Part shown: piece after piece, positions 32,989-41,725 of the stretch
Position numbering within the stretch: position 1 is the stretch's first letter
How the letters are laid out: each line of letters begins with the position of its first letter
Source: an uncultured Clostridia bacterium
GTDB taxonomy: Bacteria > Bacillota > Clostridia > Saccharofermentanales > Saccharofermentanaceae
Length of the DNA stretch: 41,811 bases
NCBI GenBank assembly: GCA_937876985.1
Contig: CALEFT010000024.1
Span: 1 to 41,811, forward strand
Direction of reading: 5' to 3'
Program-made: the position numbers and the translations under genes
Notes under the pieces: model-generated
The model's database searches: none
What the model was told of the DNA's origin: nothing
The model's input: the letters and a program-made list of their open reading frames with translations, nothing else

Positions 32989-34197
32989 ATGAACATCGTC
33001 ATCACTTCACTTTTTGGTTTGGAGCGCCTTGTTCGCGAGGATTTGGAGGCTATTGGCTACGATTCTTCTGATATTAGTGTTTCTGACGGCGTTGTTGTGC
33101 TCAAGGTTGCTGATACCTCCGAGGCTCTAGCGACTGCGGTTGCAAGAACAAATATGTGGGTTCGCCGCGGTGAGCGCGTTTATTTTGAGGTTGGTTCGTT
33201 TACGGCTAGAACCTTTGACGAATATTTTGACGGTTTTGCTTCGATTAGCTGGGGAGACTACATTCCACGCGACTATTCCATCATCATCAACGGCTTCTCT
33301 CGTAAGTCCGACCTCTTCGGAATTCCAGCGTGCCAAAGCCTTGGCAAGAAAGCAATTATCAAGTCGCTTCAGGCATACCGTGGCCTTGGTCCGAATTCTA
33401 TCATCAACGAAGATCGTGATGTTGGCGAGATAAAGATACAGTTTGGTATCGTAAATAATATTGTCTCCGTCATGATCGAGACCTCTGGTGACGGACTACA
33501 TAAGCGTGGCTACCGCCCACTTACGCATGATGCTCCAATCAAGGAGACACTTGCTGCTGGCATGGTTTCTCTTGCTCGTTATTCACCTTTTGGCAACGAA
33601 GCGCTAGTTGACCCTTTCTGCGGAAGTGGAACAATTCTTATCGAGGCTGCACTCATGGCAGTTAACGCTGCTCCTGGACGCAATAGACATTTCGCATACG
33701 AGAAGCTACCATATATCGGAATAAACCCATATAAGCTCGCGCTTGAGGAAGCTCACGATTTGGAGGATTTTACTCCACTTGACGATATGTATTTCATTGG
33801 CTCAGACATCGACCCTAAGGCCATTTCCAATGCGCGTAACAACGCACGCATGGCTGGACTAGAGTCGTTCATTTCTTTTAGCGTAATGGATGCTGCTAGA
33901 AGACCTAGTAAGCTTCTCCCTGCACAGACTGGCTTTGACCGCAATCTCGTTCTCACAAATCCACCATACGGCGGACGTTTGCTAACAGAAGAAGAAGCTG
34001 CTCGAATCTATCAGATAATCCGCAACAACTATCTTGGAAGTGACGGTCACTGCCTCAAGGGTTGCCGCCTATCCGTAATTACACCAGATGACACCTTCGA
34101 GACAGTAAATCAGATAAAGGCCGACAAGCGCGTAAAGCTTTATAACGGCAACATCCGCTGCCAGCTCAACAATTTCTACAAGCTATCGAAGGACTAA
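32989..34197 (+). CDS. RlmL-like THUMP-domain 23S rRNA guanine-N2 methyltransferase
   Basis: The 402-residue protein has an N-terminal ferredoxin-like and THUMP RNA-binding part (about 1-165) and a C-terminal class I methyltransferase domain. SAM binding is shown by LVDPFCGSGTILIEAA (208-215 core) and FIGSDIDPKAISNARNNA, and the catalytic motif is NPPYG (324-328) for N2-methylation of guanine. It matches the RlmL N-terminal half / YpsC group; the RlmK half found in E. coli is absent, as is usual in Firmicutes. The start ATG follows AAAGGAGATTTTTGGT. Codon use is richer in C-ending codons than in neighbouring genes. Confidence 0.92.
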   Translation: MNIVITSLFGLERLVREDLEAIGYDSSDISVSDGVVVLKVADTSEALATAVARTNMWVRRGERVYFEVGSFTARTFDEYFDGFASISWGDYIPRDYSIIINGFSRKSDLFGIPACQSLGKKAIIKSLQAYRGLGPNSIINEDRDVGEIKIQFGIVNNIVSVMIETSGDGLHKRGYRPLTHDAPIKETLAAGMVSLARYSPFGNEALVDPFCGSGTILIEAALMAVNAAPGRNRHFAYEKLPYIGINPYKLALEEAHDLEDFTPLDDMYFIGSDIDPKAISNARNNARMAGLESFISFSVMDAARRPSKLLPAQTGFDRNLVLTNPPYGGRLLTEEEAARIYQIIRNNYLGSDGHCLKGCRLSVITPDDTFETVNQIKADKRVKLYNGNIRCQLNNFYKLSKD

Positions 34198-34205
34198 TTT
34201 TTTTC

Positions 34206-34229
34206 TTTGCCCTTTTCGAAAAGGGCAAA
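34206..34229. repeat. 24-bp perfect palindrome with TTCG centre
   Basis: A perfect inverted repeat, TTTGCCCTTTT with its complement around a central CG, lies 8 nt after the methyltransferase stop. As RNA it would form a hairpin with a UUCG loop. No T run follows, so it is not a standard terminator. Its centre contains CTTTTCG, part of the over-represented motif. Confidence 0.8.
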
Positions 34230-34251
34230 TGCTAATAAAGGTGGTATATTT

Positions 34252-34887
34252 ATGACATATAGTTTTTCTGCTGTTATACATGCCGAAGGAACGCGCACGT
34301 TTATTGAGATTCCGTTCAATGTTTGGGAAGAAACTAGCCTTAAAGGAAATATTCCATGCCGCGTAAATGTCGAAGGTCGAACCTTTGAATGCAAGCTAAT
34401 TCCAAAAGGAAATGGCAGATACTATATTCCTGTATCGAAGACATATTTAGCAAACCTCTCGTTAAACGAAGAATATCAAATCACACTAGAGCCGATTGAT
34501 ACATTATCCAGAATTAACCATGAAAGCCCATATTCCAAGGAAAACCCTATTCGCACAATCGATAGTATTGTTTATACTCCAAGCCGAGACGGATTATGCG
34601 GACAGAACACTGTCTCTATGCTTGCAGGCGTGCCACTTGATGAAGTGGTGAATTTAATGGGCAAAGAGAGAGCCTCTTGGTCGAAGATTTTAGAAGCATT
34701 AGACTATTATGGAATATCATACGCTACTAAAGCTGTTTACACCAAGGGCAAGGAGATTACTTTGCCACTATGCTGTATCCTAAATAACAATAATAGATTC
34801 ATTCTCTGGTACAAAGACTCCTTCTACGGCGCGCAAGAAGTAGACCCGAAGAATACGATAAGTTATATCGAGATTTATACGGATTAA
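34252..34887 (+). CDS. DUF1905 domain fused to a C39-like papain-fold domain
   Basis: This 211-residue protein has two parts. Residues about 2-82 resemble DUF1905 (YSFSAVIHAEGTRTFIEIPF, CRVNVEGRTFECKLIPKGNG). Residues about 108-205 resemble a C39-type peptidase domain: GLCGQNTVSMLAGVPLDEVV with Cys116 at the expected nucleophile position, a SWSKILEALDYYGI helix, and EVDP near the end. Where the catalytic His would stand before a hydrophobic strand, the sequence is NRFILWY, so the His seems lost. There is no signal peptide. The start ATG at 34252 follows AAAGGTGGTATATTT. The C39-like call is moderate and function is unknown. Confidence 0.6.
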   Translation: MTYSFSAVIHAEGTRTFIEIPFNVWEETSLKGNIPCRVNVEGRTFECKLIPKGNGRYYIPVSKTYLANLSLNEEYQITLEPIDTLSRINHESPYSKENPIRTIDSIVYTPSRDGLCGQNTVSMLAGVPLDEVVNLMGKERASWSKILEALDYYGISYATKAVYTKGKEITLPLCCILNNNNRFILWYKDSFYGAQEVDPKNTISYIEIYTD

Positions 34888-34889
34888 AC

Positions 34890-34922
34890 AAATCCCTCAG
34901 CACAAAACTGAGGGATTTATTA
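34890..34922. terminator. Bidirectional terminator between convergent genes
   Basis: An 11-bp perfect stem, AAATCCCTCAG (34890-34900) with its complement (34908-34918), has a 7-nt loop. It lies between the convergent DUF1905-type and glucosaminidase genes, with short T runs on either side. Confidence 0.8.
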
Positions 34923-34945
34923 ATCTTTTACACTAACTTATGCAT

Positions 34946-37624
34946 TCATCGCAGATAGTACGAATAGTTGTCGTTTGGCACGATGCCAGCGTCAAGACAC
35001 ATATTTATGTACTCCTCAGAATATACAAAGCCTTCGAAAATCGTCATTCGCGAAGCACCGTTATTCATCTGGCCTACCCAATCATTAAAGCCGTTTATAT
35101 CTGGCTCACGATTAAGGAAAATTCTGTACATGCGTGTTACATACTCCTCATTAGATAATCCTAGACTTTCCATTTCTGTACTAAATACAAATCCAAATGC
35201 CGTATTGTAGCCAGTCGACTGCAAATTATATAGCGGAGTTGTCCAATACGTAAAGCCTGTTTCGTCAGGGTCTCTTTCGAGCGTTAGGTTGTATAGTCTT
35301 GTCACAAATGCATCAATTGCTTCGTTGTTCGGAACGAGAGTTGGCACTGGTGTCGGAGTTGCAGTAGGTGTCGCTACAGGTGTACCATATGCTGGTCCCC
35401 TCATTATGTAACAAGCTTCACTTACACCATTAGCTCTACAGAAAGACAAGAACTCTGGAGAATTCACAAAGCCTGCGAAGACAAATTCTCTTGTTGCACC
35501 ACGGCCAATTTCAGTAAGCCAATTGTTAAATCCAATTGGATCTGGATCTCTTCCAAGACATACGTTATATAGTCTTGTTACAAATTCTTCGTTAGAAAGA
35601 TTTAGACCTTGGAACTCTTGGCTATAGAAGAATCCTGACGCAACCTGTGGACCGCTTTGCGCACCAGAACCAAGCTGTGTTACCCAGTCACGTAATCCAT
35701 AGTAATCAGCTGTTCTATTAAGGAAGCCAGAATATAATCTCTCGACAAATGGCTTAAGCGCTGTCATATTGGCATCTGCAACATCAGTGTTTACAAACGT
35801 ACCATATGGAAGTGAGAAATATGCACTAGCATAATTTCTTGCCTCCTGGCTATTTGCTACCATATCGAAAATCTTAAAGTCTCCATAACCATTATAGTAA
35901 TGTGGTAAATAGATTTCTATCTCGCTTTGAGTCGGAGCACGATTAAGCATCGCCATATATATCGCACTTATCCTATCTTCAAAAGTAGGATTAGCTGACT
36001 GGAATTCTGGAACTCCAATAATTGCTGCCGCTGTATTTACTAACGTTACACCATTACTAATAAGATTCACAAACGAATCTCTTTCCGCAGTAGTTGGCTC
36101 TCTATGAAGTAGAACCTGGAATGTTCTGTTTACATACTCTCTTGCAACATGACTTGATGTAGGCATAAGGCATGCTGTCGAAGGCATATCGTTATAAACA
36201 GGAATATAGAATGTAAGAGCAGAATCAAGCAATCCTGACTTCTTGTATGCATTAAACATTCTAGTAGCTTCTGATGTAGCAGACTGTGTTGCAGTCATGT
36301 ACTGATGATCTCCAAGATTACCTGTACCATTAGGTGCCACATCAAATCTCATATAGTAAATTGTGTTTTGACCTGCATTTACATAGTTATCATAAATCCA
36401 TCTAGCACCACCACAGATTGAACCACCCTGTGTATTCCATGGCATTCTGTAAGTATCATTTTTATTCTGATCTACATAGCCACCAGCAGCAAAGCCCAAA
36501 CCTCTACGTGCTGCATTTACTGCATCAGAATATGCTCCAATATTGTAGAAATTATAAATATGCGGATACGTAGAGTCTCTTCCAAGCGAAGAAGTACTTC
36601 CGTTAGAACCACACTCCTGAATTGCTCTGGCCGCAAGGAAAATCGGATTTACGCAAGACTCCTGAGCAGCCTGCGCGAAAACCTCACAGAACTCCATCTC
36701 ATATGGAGACAAATCAAGTCCATCCCAGCTATATCCACTTGCCTGAACAGTAGCATTATTTCTAATGTAATCTGCTCCAGTATAGCTAATCGCTGTACCG
36801 CGGGCTCTAGACATATAGGTATTTGCAAGAACTGTCTCAATACTATTCTCAAGACTTGTCATCTGTGCCTCATAATCGCTAGCACTTGTGCTAATAGGCG
36901 TATAACGCAAATCCAAGAACTGGAAAACAGCTGTCTGAGACAAGCAATTTCTTGGATCCATATAGTACGCAACAATTCCACGAGAAGCGTTTACCCAGTT
37001 TGGCGAATCTACTACAGTGTATTCACCTGTAGCTGGATTATATGCAAACGATTCCTTCGACTTCCAAGAATCGTCAGAAGAACCAGAAATCAAGGACACA
37101 CCTGAGGCAGTCTGAATATCTAGAGCTCTATTCCATGTAATATTTGTGTTGTGTGGCACAAAAACCCAGTTTGGATAGTCTTCGTGTAGCGCACGTAGAT
37201 ATGGCTTATAGCTCTCTGGAAAAGAAGCAATCATTGCTTCAAAATCCGCGTCACTTGTCGCAGGTCCAGATACTGCCGTATCATAAGAAACATATACACT
37301 TGCAACAAAGCCAGTATTTCCGTTTACTTCGATTTTGTACCATGTGGAATAGCTTGATGTATCATCACTTTCTGCTGCTACTTCTGCTAGAATCGTAACA
37401 CGCTGTCCAGCTGTAATCCTAGTTACAATACTACTAGCTGCAGATGCCCTTGATCTAACATTCAATGATGTTGTTACAGATGAATTTACATAACCATTCG
37501 TCGCAGCACTTACTTTGCTTTGAAATAGTCCACCTAAATTCGAGAAACTTATTGCAATAAATAAGATGAATGAAATGAAGCTAACAAGAGATTTTTTCTT
37601 CAAATAGGTCTTACTAGTATTCAT
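34946..37624 (-). CDS. Secreted glucosaminidase-like cell-wall protein with SH3 and DUF4214 repeats
   Basis: The 892-residue protein has a signal peptide (cleavage near SKVSA-ATN, about 41) and a bacterial SH3 domain (about 45-112, SLNVRSRASAASSIVTRI). A LytD/GH73-type endo-beta-N-acetylglucosaminidase region (about 135-475) follows, with YLRALHEDYPNWVFVPH and the likely catalytic Glu337 in ARAIQECGSNGS. About six DUF4214 repeats then run from 493 to 880 (for example FVTRLYNVCLGRDPDPIGFN and YVTRMYRIFLNREPDINGFN), interrupted by a Thr/Pro linker (749-765, TPTATPTPVPTLVP). It probably cuts peptidoglycan glycan strands at the cell surface; the DUF4214 part may bind wall or other proteins. There is no LPXTG anchor. 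The start follows GAGAGGTAATAA. Confidence 0.88.
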   Translation of the reverse strand: MNTSKTYLKKKSLVSFISFILFIAISFSNLGGLFQSKVSAATNGYVNSSVTTSLNVRSRASAASSIVTRITAGQRVTILAEVAAESDDTSSYSTWYKIEVNGNTGFVASVYVSYDTAVSGPATSDADFEAMIASFPESYKPYLRALHEDYPNWVFVPHNTNITWNRALDIQTASGVSLISGSSDDSWKSKESFAYNPATGEYTVVDSPNWVNASRGIVAYYMDPRNCLSQTAVFQFLDLRYTPISTSASDYEAQMTSLENSIETVLANTYMSRARGTAISYTGADYIRNNATVQASGYSWDGLDLSPYEMEFCEVFAQAAQESCVNPIFLAARAIQECGSNGSTSSLGRDSTYPHIYNFYNIGAYSDAVNAARRGLGFAAGGYVDQNKNDTYRMPWNTQGGSICGGARWIYDNYVNAGQNTIYYMRFDVAPNGTGNLGDHQYMTATQSATSEATRMFNAYKKSGLLDSALTFYIPVYNDMPSTACLMPTSSHVAREYVNRTFQVLLHREPTTAERDSFVNLISNGVTLVNTAAAIIGVPEFQSANPTFEDRISAIYMAMLNRAPTQSEIEIYLPHYYNGYGDFKIFDMVANSQEARNYASAYFSLPYGTFVNTDVADANMTALKPFVERLYSGFLNRTADYYGLRDWVTQLGSGAQSGPQVASGFFYSQEFQGLNLSNEEFVTRLYNVCLGRDPDPIGFNNWLTEIGRGATREFVFAGFVNSPEFLSFCRANGVSEACYIMRGPAYGTPVATPTATPTPVPTLVPNNEAIDAFVTRLYNLTLERDPDETGFTYWTTPLYNLQSTGYNTAFGFVFSTEMESLGLSNEEYVTRMYRIFLNREPDINGFNDWVGQMNNGASRMTIFEGFVYSEEYINMCLDAGIVPNDNYSYYLR

Positions 37625-37894
37625 TTATTACCTCTCTTTCTTTTATTCAATGTATTGTTATACAAAAATGCATACAAAATGCATAATCATTGTATGACGT
37701 CATAATGCCAGCAAACAAAATCCACTTATGCTTATAGCCAAGGCATTATAATAAGCATATTATAATATAGTCATTTTCAGTTTCTGCCTTCATAGGTATA
37801 AATGCCCTTATAGTGTGATATTATATTAACGAGGCTGAAACATTTGCTTTTACGCCTAACATCAAACTTATAATTAGATTATTTGAGGATAAAT
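37625..37894. other. 270-nt divergent regulatory region
   Basis: No gene is seen between the glucosaminidase and the hydrogenase regulator. It contains tandem repeats (37662-37684), a 12-bp palindrome TATGACGTCATA (37693-37704) and an inverted repeat TATGCTTAT / ATAAGCATA (37727-37735 and 37751-37759). A TATAAT at 37761-37766 may serve the plus-strand gene, giving a leader over 100 nt. Confidence 0.6.
37662..37684 (-). repeat. Tandem 11-12 bp repeat at the glucosaminidase promoter
   Basis: On the minus strand ATGCATTTTGT is followed directly by ATGCATTTTTGT and then ATAAC, which could be the end of a -10 element TATAAC. Two tandem near-identical units overlapping a promoter suggest an operator. 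Confidence 0.5.
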
Positions 37895-38161
37895 ATGCAG
37901 ACACGAGTAGCAGTAATCGGAATCATCATCGAGAACAGAGATAGCATCGAGATGCTTAACAAAATCATCTCAGAATACTCAGAATACATCATTGGAAGAA
38001 TGGGAATACCAAGACACAGGAAGAAGATTTCCATCATAAGTCTGTCAATTGATGCTCCGCAAGATGTTATAAGTGCCCTAACAGGCCGCATAGGCTCACT
38101 TAATGGAATATCCGTTAAGACTGCTTATTCCAATATGCTTTTCGATGAAGAAGATATTTGA
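37895..38161 (+). CDS. TM1266-type iron-only hydrogenase system regulator
   Basis: This 88-residue protein begins TRVAVIGIIIENRDSIEMLN and continues IISEYSEYIIGRMGIPRHRK and ISIISLSIDAPQDVISALTG. It matches the small ACT/NikR-C-like family (TM1266) found beside [FeFe]-hydrogenase maturation genes. The fold lacks a DNA-binding domain, so regulator is the family name rather than a shown function. It lies convergent to hydG and is separated by a shared terminator, which supports the assignment. The start is the ATG at 37895, with TTGAGGATAAAT upstream. Confidence 0.85.
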   Translation: MQTRVAVIGIIIENRDSIEMLNKIISEYSEYIIGRMGIPRHRKKISIISLSIDAPQDVISALTGRIGSLNGISVKTAYSNMLFDEEDI

Positions 38162-38171
38162 AAAAAAATTT

Positions 38172-38193
38172 AGCCTCCTATCGCTAGGAGGCT
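38172..38193. terminator. Bidirectional terminator between the regulator and hydG
   Basis: AGCCTCCTA (38172-38180) pairs with TAGGAGGCT (38185-38193) around TCGC. On the minus strand the stem is followed by AAATTTTTTTT, and on the plus strand by a weaker TTGTTGT. Confidence 0.9.
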
Positions 38194-38223
38194 TTGTTGT
38201 GTCTAGTTTTTGGGGAGTTTATA

Positions 38224-39642
38224 TTAAAGTCTAAAGTCACGCTGACCATTCTGAATATTTGTTAGGTTCTCGCGAACGATTTCCTGCACCTTCGGATTTG
38301 GGATATTGGAAATTTCCTTCTCAATCATCTCCTCGCCAATTCTGCGAGTATCCTCAGAAGCATAATCCATTAAGTATTCCTTCAATGTCATGAGCGCATT
38401 CGGATGGCAGCAGTTCTGAATCTGCTTCGACTTACAAAGTGCCATGAAGCGGTCACCTGTTCTGCCCTCACGATAGCAAGCAGTACAGAAGGAAGGAATA
38501 TGACCTAAGCGCATGAGCCAGTTTACAACCTCATCGAGAGTACGCTTATCCGATACGTCAAACTGTGAAGAATCCTCGTCCTCTGGCTCTTCATCTGCAT
38601 AGCCACCAACGCTAGTTCTAGATGCGCCCGAAATCTGTGACACACCGAGGTCTAGAACCTTCTCACGAACAGCCTTGGACTCACGAGTTGAGATAATCAT
38701 ACCTGTGTATGGAACAGAAATACGAATGAGTGCGCAAATTTTCGCGAAGGTCTCGTCGTCGATACCGTTATCGAAAGTAGATGGGTCGATATCGTCTGCC
38801 CTCTTGATTCGTGGAACAGAGATTGTATGAGGACCTACACCGTGAACTGCCTCAAGGTGCTCTGCGTGCATCAAGATTCCTGCGAACTCATACTTATATA
38901 GCTCAAGGCCAAACAAAACGCCGAGTCCAACATCATCGATGCCGCCTTCCATCGCTCTATCCATAGCCTCTGTGTGATATGCATAATTGTGTTTTGGTCC
39001 AGTTGGGTGAAGCTTCTCATAGCTTTCCTTGTGATATGTCTCCTGGAAAAGAATATATGTGCCAATTCCAGCATCCTTAAGCTTACGATAGTTCTCAACT
39101 GTAGTTGCAGCAATATTTACATTTACACGACGAATAGCACCATTCTTGTGCTTGATGGAATAAATAGTCTTAATACTCTCTAGCACATATTCGATTGGAT
39201 TATTTACTGGATCCTCTCCAGTCTCGAGTGCAAGACGCTTATGACCCATATCCTGAAGCGCGATTACCTCGCGTCTGATTTCTTCCTGAGTAAGCTTCTT
39301 ACGTGGAATGTGCTTGTTCTGATGGTGATATGGACAATATACGCAGCCATTTACACAATAGTTAGACAAATATAATGGAGCAAACATAACGATTCTGTTG
39401 CCGTAGAAATCTTCCTTGATTTTACGAGCGAGAGAATACATTTCTTCAATCTTGTCTTTGTTGTCGCATGCAAGCAAGACCGACGCTTCTCTGTGCGTCA
39501 AGCCCTTAAGCTGTCTAGCCTTGTCCAAAATGGAATCGATTAATTCAATATTGTTCTTGTTCTCTTCTGCATATTCAAGAGTCGCAAGAATTTCCTCGTG
39601 GCAAATAAATTCCTCTGCCTTGAGGGATTTTGGGTTATACAT
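38224..39642 (-). CDS. hydG: [FeFe] hydrogenase H-cluster radical SAM maturase HydG
   Basis: HydG cleaves tyrosine to make the CO and CN ligands of the [FeFe]-hydrogenase H-cluster. The 472-residue protein has the radical SAM cluster motif CVNGCVYC (C96-X3-C100-X2-C103), the block LALETGEDPVNNPIEYVLES, and the C-terminal auxiliary-cluster cysteines in CTACYREGRTGDRFM. The related ThiH lacks this HydG-type C-terminal cluster. The presence of the TM1266-like gene opposite supports HydG. HydE, HydF and the hydrogenase itself are not in the window. The Shine-Dalgarno is AAAGGATGATTTTAT. Confidence 0.95.
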   Translation of the reverse strand: MYNPKSLKAEEFICHEEILATLEYAEENKNNIELIDSILDKARQLKGLTHREASVLLACDNKDKIEEMYSLARKIKEDFYGNRIVMFAPLYLSNYCVNGCVYCPYHHQNKHIPRKKLTQEEIRREVIALQDMGHKRLALETGEDPVNNPIEYVLESIKTIYSIKHKNGAIRRVNVNIAATTVENYRKLKDAGIGTYILFQETYHKESYEKLHPTGPKHNYAYHTEAMDRAMEGGIDDVGLGVLFGLELYKYEFAGILMHAEHLEAVHGVGPHTISVPRIKRADDIDPSTFDNGIDDETFAKICALIRISVPYTGMIISTRESKAVREKVLDLGVSQISGASRTSVGGYADEEPEDEDSSQFDVSDKRTLDEVVNWLMRLGHIPSFCTACYREGRTGDRFMALCKSKQIQNCCHPNALMTLKEYLMDYASEDTRRIGEEMIEKEISNIPNPKVQEIVRENLTNIQNGQRDFRL

Positions 39643-39747
39643 ATAAAATCATCCTTTCTTCTGAGTTAGGTTTGTTACTATAGGTCTTCTACCCTACTTC
39701 AAACAAGCTACTTCGAACACGCCTTCCTCATTAGTCAGCATATTGTA

Positions 39748-40611
39748 TCACACTATGTTCTTGATTTCATCGCAAATCTTCTTGACTACCTTCGGATTAT
39801 TCATCGTATATAGATGAATTCCGTCACAATCGCTCGCCAATAAATCGATAATCTGCGACACGGCATAGTTTACACCCGCATCAAGAAGAGCCTCGTTATT
39901 ATCCTCGTAACGTCTAACAATTCGCTCGAATTTAACCGGAAGTGACGCACCACATGTAGTTACCATTCGCTTTATCTGCTTCGCGTTTACTACCGGCATA
40001 ATTCCTGGCGTAATTGGCACATCAATACCAGCAATGCGCGAGTCCTCAACAAACTTATAGAACATGTCATTATCGAAAAACAGCTGCGACAACAACACTT
40101 CTGCACCAGAATCAACCTTGGTCTTCAAATTTCTAAACTCGTCCACTCTGCCATTTGACTCTGGATGGCACTCTGGATAACAAGCACCTGCAATACAAAA
40201 GTCGTAACTGCTATTCTTAATATAGCTAATCAGGTCAGATGCGTGCGCAAAATCATCCTTTTCGAGAAGGTTTGGATTTCTGTCGCCGCGAAGTGCAAGA
40301 ATATTCTCGATGCCAGCGTCCGCAATTTCTTTGCAAAAGTTATTGACCTCAGCCTTATCATAGTGAAGGCAAGTCAAATGCACCACAGGCTCAACGCCAT
40401 ACTCGTCCTTAATCTTGCGTGCAAGACGAATCGTCTTGTTGTTGTTCGAAGAGCCGCCCGCACCAAAGGTAACAGAAATATAGTCAGGCTTAAGCTCGCA
40501 CAGAAGGCCCAAAGTCTCGTCAATGTCCTTAAGCTCGTCGTCAAACTTCGGCGGAAAAATCTCAAACGACAAAACTCGTCCCTGCTTCTTGTAAATCTCA
40601 TTAAGTTTCAT
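39748..40611 (-). CDS. metF: 5,10-methylenetetrahydrofolate reductase
   Basis: MetF reduces 5,10-methylene-THF to 5-methyl-THF, supplying methyl groups for methionine and hence SAM. The 287-residue protein begins with the FAD-enzyme block LSFEIFPPKFDDEL, followed by YISVTFGAGGSSNNNKTIRLA, VHLTCLHYD, NILALRGDRNPN and the C-terminal VPITPGIMPV. The length is typical of the short bacterial form. No vitamin B12 or SAM element is seen in the 143-nt gap upstream. The Shine-Dalgarno GAGAGC is modest. Confidence 0.95.
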   Translation of the reverse strand: MKLNEIYKKQGRVLSFEIFPPKFDDELKDIDETLGLLCELKPDYISVTFGAGGSSNNNKTIRLARKIKDEYGVEPVVHLTCLHYDKAEVNNFCKEIADAGIENILALRGDRNPNLLEKDDFAHASDLISYIKNSSYDFCIAGACYPECHPESNGRVDEFRNLKTKVDSGAEVLLSQLFFDNDMFYKFVEDSRIAGIDVPITPGIMPVVNAKQIKRMVTTCGASLPVKFERIVRRYEDNNEALLDAGVNYAVSQIIDLLASDCDGIHLYTMNNPKVVKKICDEIKNIV

Positions 40612-40754
40612 TTGCTCTCTAAGCCTCTCAATCTCGCAAAAAAATTTGTTAATACAATAACACTCAAAGCATCAAAAATCAAATTGATTATAAAACTCTA
40701 CCCTTCTTAAAAAGCACACTGCCCTCAAAAAACACTTTGTGTTATCATACACAT

Positions 40755-41633
40755 ATGATTATTCGTGACCTAAAGTATTTTGATCCGGGCAAGATTGCCC
40801 TTAGCGGACAGGCTTTCCGCATTAACATTATCGACGAGATACACACAGAACTCGTCGCCTTTGGTCGTTACTTACAAATCGCACAGACTTCGTTCTGCGA
40901 TAGCGGAGACGGCTTTACATATGCATTCACTTGTGATGAGACTGAATTCGAAGAGATATGGCATCCATACTTTGACTTAGGACGCGACTACGAGGCAATT
41001 GAATCATCAATTGATAACGGCGACTCCTACCTAAAGCGTGCCGCTATCTATAGTCGCGGCATCCGCATTTTGCGACAGGACCCATGGGAAATGATTATGA
41101 GCTACATAATCTCACAAAGAAGAAGTATCCCTGCTATCAAGACATCCGTAGAGCGAATCGCTCGAAGCTATGGTAAGCAAATTGACATGACACAGATCAT
41201 TTCTGACATTAAGTCGCATGAGGACATTTTCGTTATGCCGATGTATGACGAGTATTTTGCTTTTCCGTCCGCTAACGAGCTTAAAAATGTAACTAGCAAG
41301 GATTTCGCTGATGCAGGCGTAGGATACCGCGCAGACTACCTGTGGCTTGCAGTACAAGATGTCCTATCAGGTAAAATCGATTTAGATTCTTTGTCCACAC
41401 TAACTGACGAACAGCTTCTCGAAGTCTTATTATCTATGAAGGGCGTCGGTATTAAGGTTGCAAATTGTGTAAGCCTATTTGGATTCAATAGAACAAGCGC
41501 CTTCCCTATCGATGTTTGGATAGCGCGGATTATTGACCGCCACTATGCTGGTAGTTTCGATTACAAAATCTATGGAAATGACGCAGGAATCATTCAGCAA
41601 TTCATGTTCTATTATGAAAGAACTTCTAGATAA
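40755..41633 (+). CDS. ogg: OGG1-type 8-oxoguanine DNA glycosylase
   Basis: The 292-residue HhH-GPD protein removes 8-oxoguanine from DNA and probably nicks the abasic site. An N-terminal domain (ALSGQAFRINI) is followed by the helical core with ISQRRSIPAIKTSVERIARSYG. The hairpin LLSMKGVGIKVANCVSLFGF has catalytic Lys234, and PIDVWIARII has Asp253; these match Lys249 and Asp268 of human OGG1. The start is taken as the ATG at 40755. No Shine-Dalgarno is visible, and a possible -10 TATCAT (40743-40748) would put the transcript start near the ATG, so the mRNA may be leaderless. A TTG at 40737 is an unlikely alternative. Confidence 0.88.
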   Translation: MIIRDLKYFDPGKIALSGQAFRINIIDEIHTELVAFGRYLQIAQTSFCDSGDGFTYAFTCDETEFEEIWHPYFDLGRDYEAIESSIDNGDSYLKRAAIYSRGIRILRQDPWEMIMSYIISQRRSIPAIKTSVERIARSYGKQIDMTQIISDIKSHEDIFVMPMYDEYFAFPSANELKNVTSKDFADAGVGYRADYLWLAVQDVLSGKIDLDSLSTLTDEQLLEVLLSMKGVGIKVANCVSLFGFNRTSAFPIDVWIARIIDRHYAGSFDYKIYGNDAGIIQQFMFYYERTSR

Positions 41634-41725
41634 TCACTATAAGCAACTTAATCATTAGACTCTTCGTTTTTGTGGGATAATCAAAAACTCTAACTCTTGC
41701 ACTAGCGTGCTAAGGTACAATCCCC

